Translations under genes and position numbers: made by a program
From: Xiphydria camelus
Taxonomy: Eukaryota; Arthropoda; Insecta; Hymenoptera; Xiphydriidae
Length of the DNA: 64,000 nt
Direction: 5' to 3'
NCBI GenBank assembly: GCA_963678675.1
Contig: OY783195.1
Location: 16,771,342-16,835,341, forward strand
The notes under the pieces: model-generated
The model's database searches: none
The model's input: only the letters and a program-made list of their open reading frames with translations
What the model was told of the DNA's origin: nothing
Shown: positions 10,299-19,634 of the stretch, piece by piece
Layout: each line of letters starts with the position of its first letter
Position numbering within the stretch: position 1 is the stretch's first letter

Positions 10299-11286
10299 TC
10301 ATGAAGGGACAGCGTCAGGCAGCTGGGAGGCCGGGGATGATCTGCGAAGCGACGGTCTGCCGCGAGAACGGCTCTTGCCGCGTTGTGCGTTGTTGTCGTT
10401 GGAGAGAGAGACCGCTATAGCCTGTAAAGTGTGCTGCTGCTGCTGAAATAGAGAGAGAAGTTGGGTTAGTGACGTCCGTAGGACCGCAAGCTCGTCTGCG
10501 AGGTGGGACGACGATGAGCCCACAGAGATACCGCTCGACGGCGGCGTATCTGGACGTGGGGTCGATTCAACAGTTGAGACAGCTGGTGCACCAGTGACGA
10601 GTTCATCGGCTATGGTGGCTAGCTCATCGAGAGACGTCGCGTGGAGAACCCCGCACATGCGACCGGCGTAGGGAGGTATCAGATCTAGTCATTTGACGCG
10701 AATGGCGTCTTCGGAGATGGCAGAACCTGCAAGGTGCTTCATATAACGCAGCAGCTGTGAGGGAGAGCGGTCACCTCGTTGAGAAGTTGATGCAGTTGAC
10801 GGTCCTATGACAGCGAGAACCACTGCAAGATGGCTTTTTCTAAGGCCTCGTAGCGGCCAGTCAACGGTGGCGCGAGGATGACGTCCGTAACCTCCTGCGC
10901 GATTTCGGGCAAAAGGTGGGGGTGATGAGCAGGTCGTAACGTGAGGTGTTGGATCGTACGCGGCTCGAGTTGAACGCCGCCTCCACCTGGGCAATCCAGA
11001 GGCGTGGGTTGAAACTCCAGTATTCAGACAAAACACAGTGAGGGGCTGCCTCGACCAACGTTGCATGTTGCGGAAGTTCCGGCAGCGGTGATTCGTCTAG
11101 CACCGGCGATATGTGGATATCATCGGTCATGTTGTCATTCGCGTATGTGCGGTTCGGCGGACTGTGTGCGAGCATTACGCGCGTCGCGAACTGGCGCAGG
11201 GTTGTAGCGCCGCCGACGCCAGGGGCTGGCTCGCTGGCGATGCGCACGCCAATTTGGAAGGACGCTCGCGATGCGCACGGCAACAA
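10299..11286 (-). pseudogene. Gypsy gag, broken, with a CHCC-like box
   Basis: NPRLWIAQVEAAFNSSRV (about 11030-10970) and GDRSPSQLLRYMKHLAGSAI (about 10775-10710) match the gag core of CsRn1-like elements. Then follow ATSLDELATIADEL and a Gln run. Just past this frame, at about 10295-10235, a C-W-Y-H ... C pattern with a Pro before the expected last Cys is readable across a 7-A homopolymer frame slip; the last Cys appears replaced by Arg. The segments lie in different frames. Confidence 0.75.
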
Positions 11287-11664
11287 TGGCGGTGCAACAG
11301 CGCTTTTGCCGTCCCAGCCGCGATGAACGGCTAGCGGGGCTAGCGCATGCCGACGAGGAAAGATGGCCGCCGCTTGCTGTCGTCGCTTGACGGCGAAAGC
11401 GGTATGACGCCGCTCTCCACACCTCGGTGACGGCTCTACTGGTTCTGAACTGGGGAGGGTGCAGGTGCGCCGCCCTCCTGAAGCGCGGTGTTGCGCCTCA
11501 CGCTGGAGTCTGGAGCAGTGGCGTTAACGCCTCGACGATAATGATGCGGGGGCGCTCTGCTGGGCGATGTTGGCCGAACGCCCAGATGATGTGCGACGAG
11601 CCGTGATAGCGGAGCCGGTGAAGGCGGCGCCGTTAAAATGTACCTCCGGGCTTCTTCCTCGCTG

Positions 11665-11682
11665 ATCACGTCGGGGTCACCA
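11665..11682 (-). promoter_or_regulatory. Primer-binding site, tRNA-Trp type
   Basis: The element strand reads TGGTGACCCCGACGTGAT, complementary to the CCA-tailed 3' end of eukaryotic tRNA-Trp (…ATCACGTCGGGGTCA). It lies five bases inside the 5' LTR. Use of tRNA-Trp as primer is characteristic of the CsRn1/Kabuki clade among Gypsy elements. Confidence 0.8.
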
Positions 11683-11687
11683 CTTTA

Positions 11688-11896
11688 GCAGTCAAATGGA
11701 GGGCTCGATGTAAGACTCTTTATTAGGTCGCGTCTGTACAAGCTTACTACGTCTCCTCACGCCGGTGGCGCCAATCGCAGGGGGGGGGGGTGGAGAGGAG
11801 CGCGATGATAGGAGTGGGAGAAGTTAAACGAAGTCAGCTCTCGGGACAAGAAGCTATTTGCGGCGGTTAGGATGGCCGGATGACTGAGCCTCCACA
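11688..11896 (-). repeat. Gypsy 5' LTR
   Basis: It matches the 3' LTR at 6828-7064, with a shortened middle and a shorter G run (about 11779-11788). The element-strand start is TGTGGAGGCTCAGTCATCC. Confidence 0.85.
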
Positions 11897-12463
11897 TAAC
11901 ATACATACTGCCGAAATAAGAGTTGCATAAATTCGACGTTATGATCACTCGTGATTGAGTTACTAATGGTTGAAACTCACTTTCATGATTAGCGACAGAC
12001 TTGTGGATCTTTACAGTGTCGTGCTGTACGTTATAACCTCCAGTGTCCCAGAAACTTAATATCATAGATAAAACAAGAATCTATCTGCTTATTTAAATAA
12101 CTATTTACGCTAAATAGCGTAATGCGGGTTTCTGTATTATTTAGGTGAAATAAAATATTAATATATTTTTGTAAAATCTACGTCTAAAGTACCTCTTTTT
12201 GTACTTATAAATTGGGCGCAAACTCGTCAATTATTTCATATGTGAGAAAATTTCCATAGCATACTGGGATTAGCATTCTCAGATTTACTTTTTTTTCACT
12301 GTTGAGCATGCCCACTTCGATAGATTCCTTTATTTTTTCATAGATGTAACTACTTTTTCCATGATTTTTTAGCACGCAAACCTTACACACTATGAAAGTA
12401 TACACTATGAAAGTTTTCTCAGCTATGAAATAATTGATAATTGAAATGAAATAGGTAGTGTAA
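11897..12463. other. Unassigned DNA flanking the Gypsy element
   Basis: Two minus-strand open stretches occur, about 11900-12065 and 12205-12405. The second (65 residues, with VNLRMLIPVCYGNFLTYEI before its stop) has protein-like composition but no family I recognise. No splice sites or neighbours support either, so they are left unassigned. Confidence 0.25.
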
Positions 12464-12587
12464 ACTACCTATGACTTATTTTAACCCTTTCTCTGCTCCA
12501 GACGTACATATACGCCTAGAACAGCCTGGACAGAGACGTATTTGTACGTCTGGAGCAGCGAAAGGGTTAAAATAAGTCATAGGTAGT
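12464..12587. mobile_element. TTAA-bounded hairpin element inside a larger palindrome
   Basis: TTAACCCTTTC at 12481 and GAAAGGGTTAA ending 12570 bound a 90-bp hairpin whose arms share TCTGGAGCAG and the ACGTACA word. Outside the TTAA pair, 12464-12480 and 12571-12587 are also perfect reverse complements (ACTACCTATGACTTATT). The end sequence resembles piggyBac-type MITE ends at 48091, 59704 and 60820. Confidence 0.7.
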
Positions 12588-13386
12588 GTAACGTCAACGT
12601 CACAAAATGGCCCACCAGGAAAGATCCCGAGAGAGATGCTCTTGCAAATTATCTGAAAATGTATGTGTCCTCATTAACTTTTCGATATTCCCGATTCTCT
12701 GGATATTCCTGCATGACTGGCCAATACCCCATACTACGGTCCGACGACGCGCGGAAACACGCGACGCGGCGGCGGAGTTCGAAAAGGATGCAACTCAACG
12801 AAGCGGACGGCGCGCTGATTCAGGGGAAACCGCGTAGATGGTTCTACCGGTCATCACGGGAATCCTCCCGGCGTATGAGAATCCGCCTGACCAAAGAAGA
12901 GGGCTCACGGATTTTTCCTTGTGACGTTATATCACGTTTTCGTAGAGCGACAGTTTTTTGAACAAGTCTGCATGAAGCGACGACCGCCATATTTTCCGCT
13001 AAAGAACGCGGGCTGTTTTTGAACTCTCAAATTCAAAACTCGTGTATTAGAAACTCTCGCTATTAGCATCTCTTTCTTACTGCGTATACTCTTGTAGAAC
13101 GAAGGTCACTCGAGGGATGAGACGGGGTATGTTAAGGCAAAGCAGGGACTGGAATGCGCTCGCAGTCCCGTACCTTTCGCAGAAAGCTAATTGCCGGACG
13201 ATTCCTAATGAGTCACGCGTCACCGAAATTACTTTGCTAATCACCGCCAACCATCGGCTTCTTAATCCGCATATACGGAGAAGTAGCGACGAATTCCGAC
13301 CCCTCCGTACAGTACAAGCAACAACCGCTCGGTCCCGTTAGGTACATGACTCAGGGTAGCATCATCCCTCGCGTTCACACCACTTT
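12588..13386 (+). other. Unrecognised GC-mixed region with a dispersed repeat
   Basis: Open frames at 12607-12837 and 12659-12961 give Arg-rich products without family resemblance. Bases 13130-13290 resemble the dispersed repeat at 985-1200. No gene is claimed. Confidence 0.25.
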
Positions 13387-13490
13387 TCTAGCCAATCCGG
13401 GCTCACCGTCATTTTCATTCAGCCAATCAGGGCGTATCGCGTCGCCCACGCTATCCCCACTATCTGTTATAGCTGTAAGATATATAAACC
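13387..13490 (+). promoter_or_regulatory. Promoter-like segment with CCAAT and TATA boxes
   Basis: Two CCAAT words (13393 and 13422), the CCCACGCTATCCC block and TATATAAA at 13481 occur in order. The same order, with ATCAGGG, CGTCGCGTC, CCCACGCTATCCC and TATATAAA, recurs at 51119-51198 inside a foldback loop. The two are therefore homologous. It lies about 320 bp upstream of the LINE ORF1 start at 13808, but whether it drives it is unknown. Confidence 0.45.
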
Positions 13491-13807
13491 GCAATCGAAT
13501 TCATGTTATTGCTGACATTACAACCAGACAGTCTTACCGAAGCTCTCGCGCCAGTCGGACGTTTAAGTAAGTGCAGTGTAGTGCAATTCAACATAAGGAC
13601 GGTCGCATAGTGATCTCGACACACAGCTCACCGGCGATCTCGCCGCCAAGGACCACAATCACCGGAGCTCTCAGCGCCAGCCGTCGGCTCCATAACCAGG
13701 CAGGAAAGCGGCTGCCCCGCCGGGTGGTAGTCGCCGCTCTCGCTAACAGGCCCTTCTCAGGGCCCCTTGTAATTTAAATTCGCCTTGTTCGACGCTGTAA
13801 TGTCGCA

Positions 13808-14530
13808 ATGAGCCTCAGCCAGAAAGGTCTTCCTCAGGGAAGCCTCGTCAACGCCGCTCCCAGCGAGCAAGCTTCCCTCCAGACAGGTTTCGTGTCCTCT
13901 CCTATCACCGTCGAATCAATGAACGCGTTAGACGCGGAAATCTTCCAGTTCCAAGCGGAACGTGATCAAATGGCCATCCGTATGGCCCAGCTTGATGTGC
14001 TTCTGTCACAACTCCTGGTCCTCAAAAACTCGGCCCAAAGTACTCCTCCGCCCCCCGCAAACTTCAACTCCCAAATCCCCTCGCCGCCTGCCGCGATTCA
14101 ATTCAGCCCCTCTCTATAGAGACCGACGAGAACTCCTAGCAAATCCAGACGCGAAAGTCAAATAAGCGTAGGAGAACTAGCCCTTCGGCAGCCAGTTCCT
14201 CGGAACCTGACTGACTGTTTCGGAGCCAGTTGCCAATGAAAATGGCACCTCCAACCTTCCTCCCATCGGCATCAAGCAGAATAAAGAGTAGTACAAACTC
14301 CGTCAATTCCTAGCGGATAACGACATTGCCCCCCGTCGGGCAGTAAACTCTTCCGACTCGATCATAGTTTACCTCCAGTCGGTTAACGACTTCCATTTCA
14401 TCACGGCCAAACTGGACTCGGACAAAATCCAATTTACTATGAATCAGCTCAGGCAGGATAAAGACCTCTCGGTCGTGTTGAATGGCGATACGGATTTCGC
14501 CGCTGTGTTGAAGGTCGATGAGGTGTACGG
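13808..14530 (+). pseudogene. Jockey-type LINE ORF1, 5' half, broken
   Basis: It begins MSLSQKGLPQGSLVN with a coiled-coil-like DAEIFQFQAERDQM stretch. Further on, in other frames, KLRQFLADNDIAP, SSDSIIVYLQSVNDFHFITA and SVVLNGDTDF read as the nucleic-acid-binding core of Jockey-clade ORF1 proteins. Frame changes and stops occur near 14120 and 14290. The rest of an ORF1 (with Cys knuckles) is found at 21855, about 7.3 kb downstream and on the same strand, so the two may be halves of one copy split by insertions. Confidence 0.55.
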
Positions 14531-14954
14531 TTGGTGAGCATGCACTTCGCAGGGGGCGATGGACTCATCGAAGACGATTGGTGTGTGAACGATTATGATC
14601 TCCTCCTCAATTGTACTGGGTAGACGATAAAGATGCAGCAGCAAAATCACACTTTCACTTCCTCAGTCTTCCTCTTCCGCTGATTGCTTTCACTCGTAGA
14701 CCCAGACTAGTCAGTAGCTCCACATCCGGATGTGTTAGCACTCTAAGAGGCACTCAACGACTGATGGTGTTTTGGGATGCTGGTTCACTCTTCTATCCTC
14801 TCCCGTGGTAAACGACCCCCATCACGATGACGATTTGACGTGCAGTCTCACGGTTATAACTTCCCTACGGACATTCACCAAGTCCCCATCCTGATCGACC
14901 AATCGCAGCTGAAAATGGTGTATCGCTCGAACGGCGATCAGTAAGTAAATGACA
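14531..14954 (+). other. Unrecognised segment between LINE and repeat array
   Basis: Short open stretches only, for example around 14836-14943. It may be part of the Polinton debris that follows, but no motif supports this. Confidence 0.2.
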
Positions 14955-15115
14955 GAGATACATCTGGGGTGTATCCTCAGAGATACATCTTGGGTGTATC
15001 CTCAGAGATACATCTTGGGTGTATCCTCAGAGATACATCTTGGGTGTATCCTCAGAGATACATCTGGGGTATATCCTCAGAGATACATCTTGGATGTATC
15101 CTCAGAGATACATCC
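14955..15115 (+). repeat. 25-bp direct repeat array, six full units and a partial seventh
   Basis: The unit GAGATACATCTTGGGTGTATCCTCA runs head to tail without spacers, with a few point differences (units at 14955, 14980, 15005, 15030, 15055, 15080, partial at 15105). Each unit holds the inverted pair GATACA/TGTATC with a 7-base spacer. It lies about 80 bp upstream of the Polinton ATPase. It is not a CRISPR because there are no unique spacers. Confidence 0.9.
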
Positions 15116-15167
15116 TACAATTTTGATTTAAATCCAGGGTGTAGCTGAAGGATTAACTTATATAAAC

Positions 15168-15937
15168 GTGCAACTTATAGCTCTCGTACCAGTCATGACC
15201 GAACTACGATTCGACGAACAGTCCGCCAGACTGTCCGCGATGAACTTTGACGAGCTCGCGCAACGGAGTACCAAGAAGAAGCGGCACGGTGATTTGCTGT
15301 TAAATAGCGTGCGGGCAGTGTTTTGCGGACTGTCCAACTGCGGCAAGATGAACGCGCTGCTCACCCTCGTGACGCACCCCGATGGACTGAGATTCGAGAA
15401 CGTGTACACGAACGTCTACTCGAAATCGCTCAATCAGCCCAAGTACAAGTTCTTGGAAAAAGGTGCTCGATTCGGTGGACGATGTCGAGTACCACCCCTT
15501 TAACGAGCACGAGCAGGTGGTGCCACCGTGGTGGAGACACGACCAAACTCGATAATGATCTTCGACGACGTCGCTTGCGAGAAGCAAGACGGCATCAGAG
15601 CCTTTTTCTGCATGGGTCGATACAGGGACGTCGACTGCTTCTACCTCTGTCAGACGTCCGCTCTCATTCCCAAGCACCTGGTGCGTGATAATGCCAATCT
15701 ACTGGTGCTCTTTCGGCAAGACGACATGAATCTCCAATCCCACACATCCACGTTTACGACAATCATATGAACACGGACATGCCTTACGTGAAGTTCAAGG
15801 ACATATGCTCCGTTTGCTGGAATGCCAACAAGTACGGATTCGCTGTTATCGACAAGGATCGGGGGCTCAACGAGGGCAGATACAGAAGGGGTTTCGACTG
15901 CTTCGTGAACCTGATAAATACGATTGAACCAAGACAC
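15168..15937 (+). pseudogene. Polinton/Maverick packaging ATPase (A32/FtsK-HerA type), frameshifted
   Basis: The protein would pump DNA into capsids. In order: MTELRFDEQSARLSAMNF, an N-terminal basic linker, Walker A as FCGLSNCGKM (the usual Thr/Ser after Lys is Met), YSKSLNQPKYKFLEK, then after a frame change HPFNEHEQVV, after another the Walker B stretch IMIFDDVACEKQD, FYLCQT (sensor region), and RDNANLLVLFRQDD. A third frame change leads to MPYVKFKDICSVCW and DRGLNEGRYRRGFDCF. Residue order and spacing match Polinton ATPases. Three frameshifts and the Walker A change make it a pseudogene. The end runs in frame into a piggyBac-type zinc domain. Confidence 0.85.
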
Positions 15938-16111
15938 AAAAATGACTGCAGTCTTGATAAGTTAGACCATTTTCCCATATTTGGACAAAAAAGTAGATGT
16001 AAAAACTGCAAATCAGGTCAGACACAAGTATTTTGCAGAAAATGTAATATAAAACTATGTTTTGCACCTAACAGAAACTGTTTTGCGGATTTTCATTCTA
16101 TAATCTCATAA
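15905..16111 (+). pseudogene. piggyBac-type C-terminal Cys-rich domain fused to the ATPase end
   Basis: In the same frame as the ATPase end the protein continues HFPIFGQKSRCKNCKSGQTQ, VFCRKCNIKLCF and NRNCFADFH before TAA at 16109-16111. The CxxC...CxxC...C...H pattern is the zinc-binding tail of piggyBac-like (PGBD4-type) transposases; similar tails are at 47790-47900 and 48285-48420 in this window. The junction lies near 15905. It is either an insertion of a piggyBac fragment or a real chimera; the rest of the transposase is absent. Confidence 0.65.
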
Positions 16112-16371
16112 AAGTTATAGAGTTTATTGAGACTAATAAGGAATGTATAAGATGAAATGCCCACCCATTGAACGGTTTTTGAGATATTTCCGCTTAAAGT
16201 ACAAAGGTAAATTTTGTTGGGCGCTGGGAACGAGTTGGTGAAATCGGGGGCTGGTGGACATGTATCTAGAGTTCGAAGCGAGTGCAAATTTCCCCGTCGA
16301 TACTGCAGTGTACTGCCTTATCCTCCATGTGGTAAATAGGCTGACATAGCTCCGAGGAGCTCAGTTCCACC
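16112..16371 (+). other. Spacer between two Polinton-related ORFs
   Basis: No motif was recognised. The GC content rises toward 16260 where the next coding remnant starts. Confidence 0.25.
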
Positions 16372-17130
16372 ATGGAAATCGTGGTCGACGTACAGGGCTT
16401 CATGATACCCGGCAGCCGATTCGTGCCGAAGGAACTTGCCGTGCTCACCCTTAACTCTGAGCCACGGGAAGCCACGACTTTCCTCTTCAAGCCTCCGTTT
16501 CCTTGGTGGCATCTGTCAGCACCGTATCGCTGCAGCAATTCCTGGCTGCAACGTTACTTCCATGGACTTTTGTGGAACTCTGGGGACGTGCCGTACGTCA
16601 TGATCTAAAAAGTGTTCGATCCTCATCTACGTGGTATCTCCACGGTGTACGTGAAGGGTGAGGAGAAGAAAGCCTGGTTGTGGGAGTACACCGAGTGTAC
16701 CATCATCAGTTTGGATGAACTGGGTTGCCCATCGTTGAGGAAACTGCACAACGAGCCAACGTCCAGATGTCGGCATCACTGCTCCGACGGATATTTCCGC
16801 GCCACTGAAAACGTTAAACGTTTGGAAACCTGGCTGAAGCGCATGGACAATCCTCCATCTTTATAACATTCCCTGAAGATTTTCTTCCAGACTAAGAGTC
16901 TCGACTCGATGACCGCCGAAGACATCGCCCAGCTCCCTAAAGAGTTTCTCACTGTCTTTGCCATCAACACGATCGAAGATGCGTGGGGCAGGCTACCGGC
17001 TAATTATACCGAGGACAAGGATATCACCGATTGTCGTCGATGTCGAAGACATCACCGGGTGCCGAGAGACGATTACGACGGTCCGGGACCTATGATTAAG
17101 GATTGCATTTATTGCCGAGAGGTAAAGTAA
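16372..17130 (+). pseudogene. Polinton-associated conserved protein of unknown function ('DVQGF' type)
   Basis: A single frame of 252 codons is interrupted only by TAA at 16606 and TAA at 16864. It starts MEIVVDVQGFMIPGSRFVPK and has FKPPFPWWHL, YHGLLW-like (FHGLLWNSGDVPY), VYVKGEEKKAWL, LGCPSL, RCRHHC and ends with DCRRCRRHHR ... DCIYCREVK, a CxxC/HH/CxxC cluster that may bind zinc. I recall similar proteins beside Polinton/Maverick genes in insect genomes; the D-x-QGF start resembles exonuclease-like folds but this is not tested. AATAAA signals follow at 17164 and 17173. Confidence 0.55.
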
Positions 17131-17163
17131 AACTGCATGTAACCTGTACATATTTTTTTTATT

Positions 17164-17178
17164 AATAAAATTAATAAA
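17164..17178 (+). terminator. Two AATAAA polyadenylation signals
   Basis: AATAAA at 17164 and again at 17173, about 35-45 bases past the stop codon at 17128-17130. They suggest that the 3' end of the preceding gene is intact. Confidence 0.5.
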
Positions 17179-17265
17179 GTATAAAATATTGCTGTTCTAC
17201 ACATTCTCTGTCTTTGCCTCCTCCTCTACCTCCTCTTCCCCTCCCCCTCCTTCTCCTCCTCCCCC

Positions 17266-17990
17266 AGGTAGCACACTAACGTCGAAATGACGTTTTTTGA
17301 AGGTCAATTCTGACGTCAGATGACGAAAAATATGACGTCATTTTAACGTCGCAAAGACGGCTTAATTGCACATCCACACGACGTCAGACAAATCACGTAA
17401 TAATGACGTTCTACCGTACGTTGTGAAGACGAAAAAATGACGGTTCTAAAAGGTTAGGTCTGACGTACACCCGGCGTCTCGGATTATGTCGCTGGTGACT
17501 TTTTTAAAATGTTATTTTTAAACGTACTAACCAATGAATAATTAATTCTCATGCCCTCATTAGCTACGGTAGTGTCTACTCTCGTTAATAAAAGCATGAG
17601 AATTGATTAATCATTGGTTAGTACGTTTAAAAATAACATTTAAAAAAAGTCACCAGCGACAGAATCCGAGACGCCGAGTGTATATCTTTTCATCGTGAGC
17701 GGTCACCCATCCAGCTAGTGTCCGCACTTTTCGCTGCTTAACTTCGTTGATCGGTCGGTGTCCTCGAGTCCTCATCTGCTGCACGCTCCTATGGTTAAGA
17801 GTATTATTACTATGTATTAGTGTTCATATACATTTTGATGAATAAATGTATATTACTTTTCAATAAGAAAGAGCTTGAAAAAATAAGATTTTATAATTGT
17901 ATTATTCTTTTCTCAACATTTTTCTAAATTTATGATTGTATCTTTTGATAAATATTCTTGCATAGACGCAAATTGATACTAATATCGAAT
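17266..17990. repeat. 'CAGGTAGCA' dispersed element, copy 1 (interrupted)
   Basis: It starts CAGGTAGCACACTAACGTCG and is dense in TGACGT/ACGTCA words, then continues with CATCGTGAGCGGTCACCCATCC, GATCGGTCGGTG and an AT-rich tail (TGTATCTTTTGATAAATATTC). The same sequence without the hairpin insertion lies at 60323-60745, and partial heads at 59961 and 60132. It is probably a non-autonomous transposon; the class is not known to me. Confidence 0.7.
17473..17674. mobile_element. Hairpin MITE inserted in the 'CAGGTAGCA' element
   Basis: Arms 17473-17560 and 17592-17674 are near-perfect inverted repeats (ends GGCGTCTCGGATT / AATCCGAGACGCC apart from single mismatches). The copy at 60430 has no insertion at this point, so the empty site is visible in the same window. 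A half copy of the arm (GTTATTTTTAAACGTGCTAA) is at 50113-50160. Confidence 0.8.
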
Positions 17991-18169
17991 TCGTGGATAC
18001 TTGTTGGCGATGGTGGTGCATTCGGCATTTTCTTCGTCCTTTTTAACTCGATGTAACCATCCACGACTTTGGTTTAAAAACCACGACTGTTTTAAGCAGA
18101 CTAATGAGTTGCATCTCGAGGAAATGAGCTGGACCTAGTAGCCCTTTTCACATCAGAATAATAGAGTAT

Positions 18170-18876
18170 CAGGTTGTGTCCATCGCTGCAAACCTCTGCA
18201 TTCATTGTTGCAATCCTCGTCGAGTTTTATAGACAAAACAATCTCGAGCGACGATTCGTAGATTCACTTCTGAAGTAGAATGACTCATACAGTTAGATAT
18301 ACGAACGAGCGAATGCACGTACCGGCAACGCGCTGACGCTGGACATTTCTTCTCACCGGCTTGAGAGCGGGATGCACGTACCATCAACGCGCTCATGCTG
18401 GAAATTTCTTCTCACCGACTCAAGTCTTATCTACTTGCTTACACTAAATAATCGCGAGCGACGATTCGCTTCTGCAGTAAACTACCGATGATCAATCGTT
18501 GAGAGAGGGAAATTATTTCTTTCAACGGGGTGAGATAGCGACGATTCGTAAGTTCGCTTCTAAAGTACGCCGATGAGCGAGAGAGAAATTATTTCTTATC
18601 TGAGTAATGGAGTATCAGGTTATATCCATCGCGGCAAACCTCACTGAATCTTACCGACTCACTTATCGACTCGGCTAGAGTCAACCATCGCAAGTGATAA
18701 TTCGTAAGTTCGCTTCTGAAATACACCGACGAGCAATCGTTGATAGAGAAAACAGGATTCCGGAAGACTCTTTCAACCGCTGCATCCATCGCTGCAAACC
18801 TCATCAAGTCTCGATTACATTAAGTTGAATCTCATCGATTCGAGTATCAAGTCGTTGCAAACCTCGTTGACATGCC
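18170..18876. repeat. Degenerate minisatellite
   Basis: Words such as CGAGCGACGATTCGTAAGTTCG, CTTCTGAAGTACACCGA, GAGAGGGAAATTATTTCTT, CATCGCTGCAAACCTC and TTTCTTCTCACCG recur in loose order at irregular spacing. The array resumes at 20556-20670 after two TTAA elements, showing that these inserted into it. It has no coding potential. Confidence 0.65.
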
Positions 18877-19634
18877 TTAAGGGGTTAAATCTAGTCAGAA
18901 TTTTCGAAAAAATCGATTTTTCGTTTTCGACGGATTCTTAAAGTATAACCTTTCAAAAATATTCTCTGAAAATTTCAAGTCGATCCGTTCAAAATTGAGC
19001 GAGTTACGGCCATTTTTACAGTTACGTTCTGCGAGCCGCACGACGCAAGTATAACAGAGTTAAACGCGTTTTTCTCGTAACGACATTTTTCAAGTCGGTG
19101 GACACGATTACAGACAAACTCCTCAACGGATTTTAATTAAATTTTGGGTAATTGTTGACGATAACATTGTCTCGTGATTGAACGTAGGATTTTGATTTCT
19201 GATCAAAATTACTATTTTTCTTGCAAGTTAAAAGGGCTAAATTTTAGGCCAAATAAGAGCTCTTTTCTTTACACGGTCGCCATTTTGTGTCAAATCACCA
19301 TAAATTAATTTCTTACGTTCAATCACTAGTTCATTCAATGTAGAATAAAGTGCAATTTTGTTTGTTTGTTTCAGATAAACGGTTATCGAGAAATCGTGTC
19401 CACCGCGCATCCCTACCGCGAAAACGTGCTCCCGGCGACAGGCTATAACTCCGCCATTTTTTATAATAATAAAAAATAAATATATCTTCATAAAAATTCG
19501 CGAATAAAGTTTAAGAATAAAGTATTTGAACGTACAAATAGTTGTTTCAATCTACCTTATACTTTCAGAGAAAAATGAGGTCCGGAGCAAGCTCGTGACT
19601 AGGTAACAGGGCTCGTGAGCAAGTAACCCCTTAA
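18877..19634. mobile_element. TTAA-flanked non-autonomous element with TTAAGGGGTTA ends
   Basis: TTAAGGGGTTA at 18877-18887 is perfectly inverted at 19624-19634. Interior words (TTAAACGCGTTTTTC, TTTTTCAAG-GGTG-ACACGATTAC) match those of 23997-24734, so both belong to one family. No transposase is present. Its right TTAA is also the left TTAA of the next element. Confidence 0.75.

Larger units (their letters stand above)
6828..11896 (-). mobile_element. Gypsy (CsRn1-type) LTR retrotransposon, degenerate
   Basis: A complete minus-strand layout can be read: 5' LTR 11688-11896, primer site 11665-11682, gag 11286-10299, protease about 10259-9757, RT-RNase H 9905-8264, integrase 8270-7318, polypurine tract 7066-7078, 3' LTR 6828-7064. 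The primer site matches the 3' end of tRNA-Trp, and a C-x2-H type gag box is visible; both are hallmarks of the CsRn1 clade (inference). Many frameshifts and stops make it inactive. It is much richer in GC than its flanks. The two LTRs have diverged by substitutions and small indels (237 against 209 bp), so the insertion is not recent. A clear target duplication was not found. Confidence 0.88.

Noticed and set aside
12205..12405. 65-codon minus frame as a gene
   Set aside because: Protein-like composition, but no family, no splice sites and no neighbour in support.
14955..15115. CRISPR array
   Set aside because: The 25-bp units are contiguous direct repeats with no unique spacers, and the context is eukaryotic.
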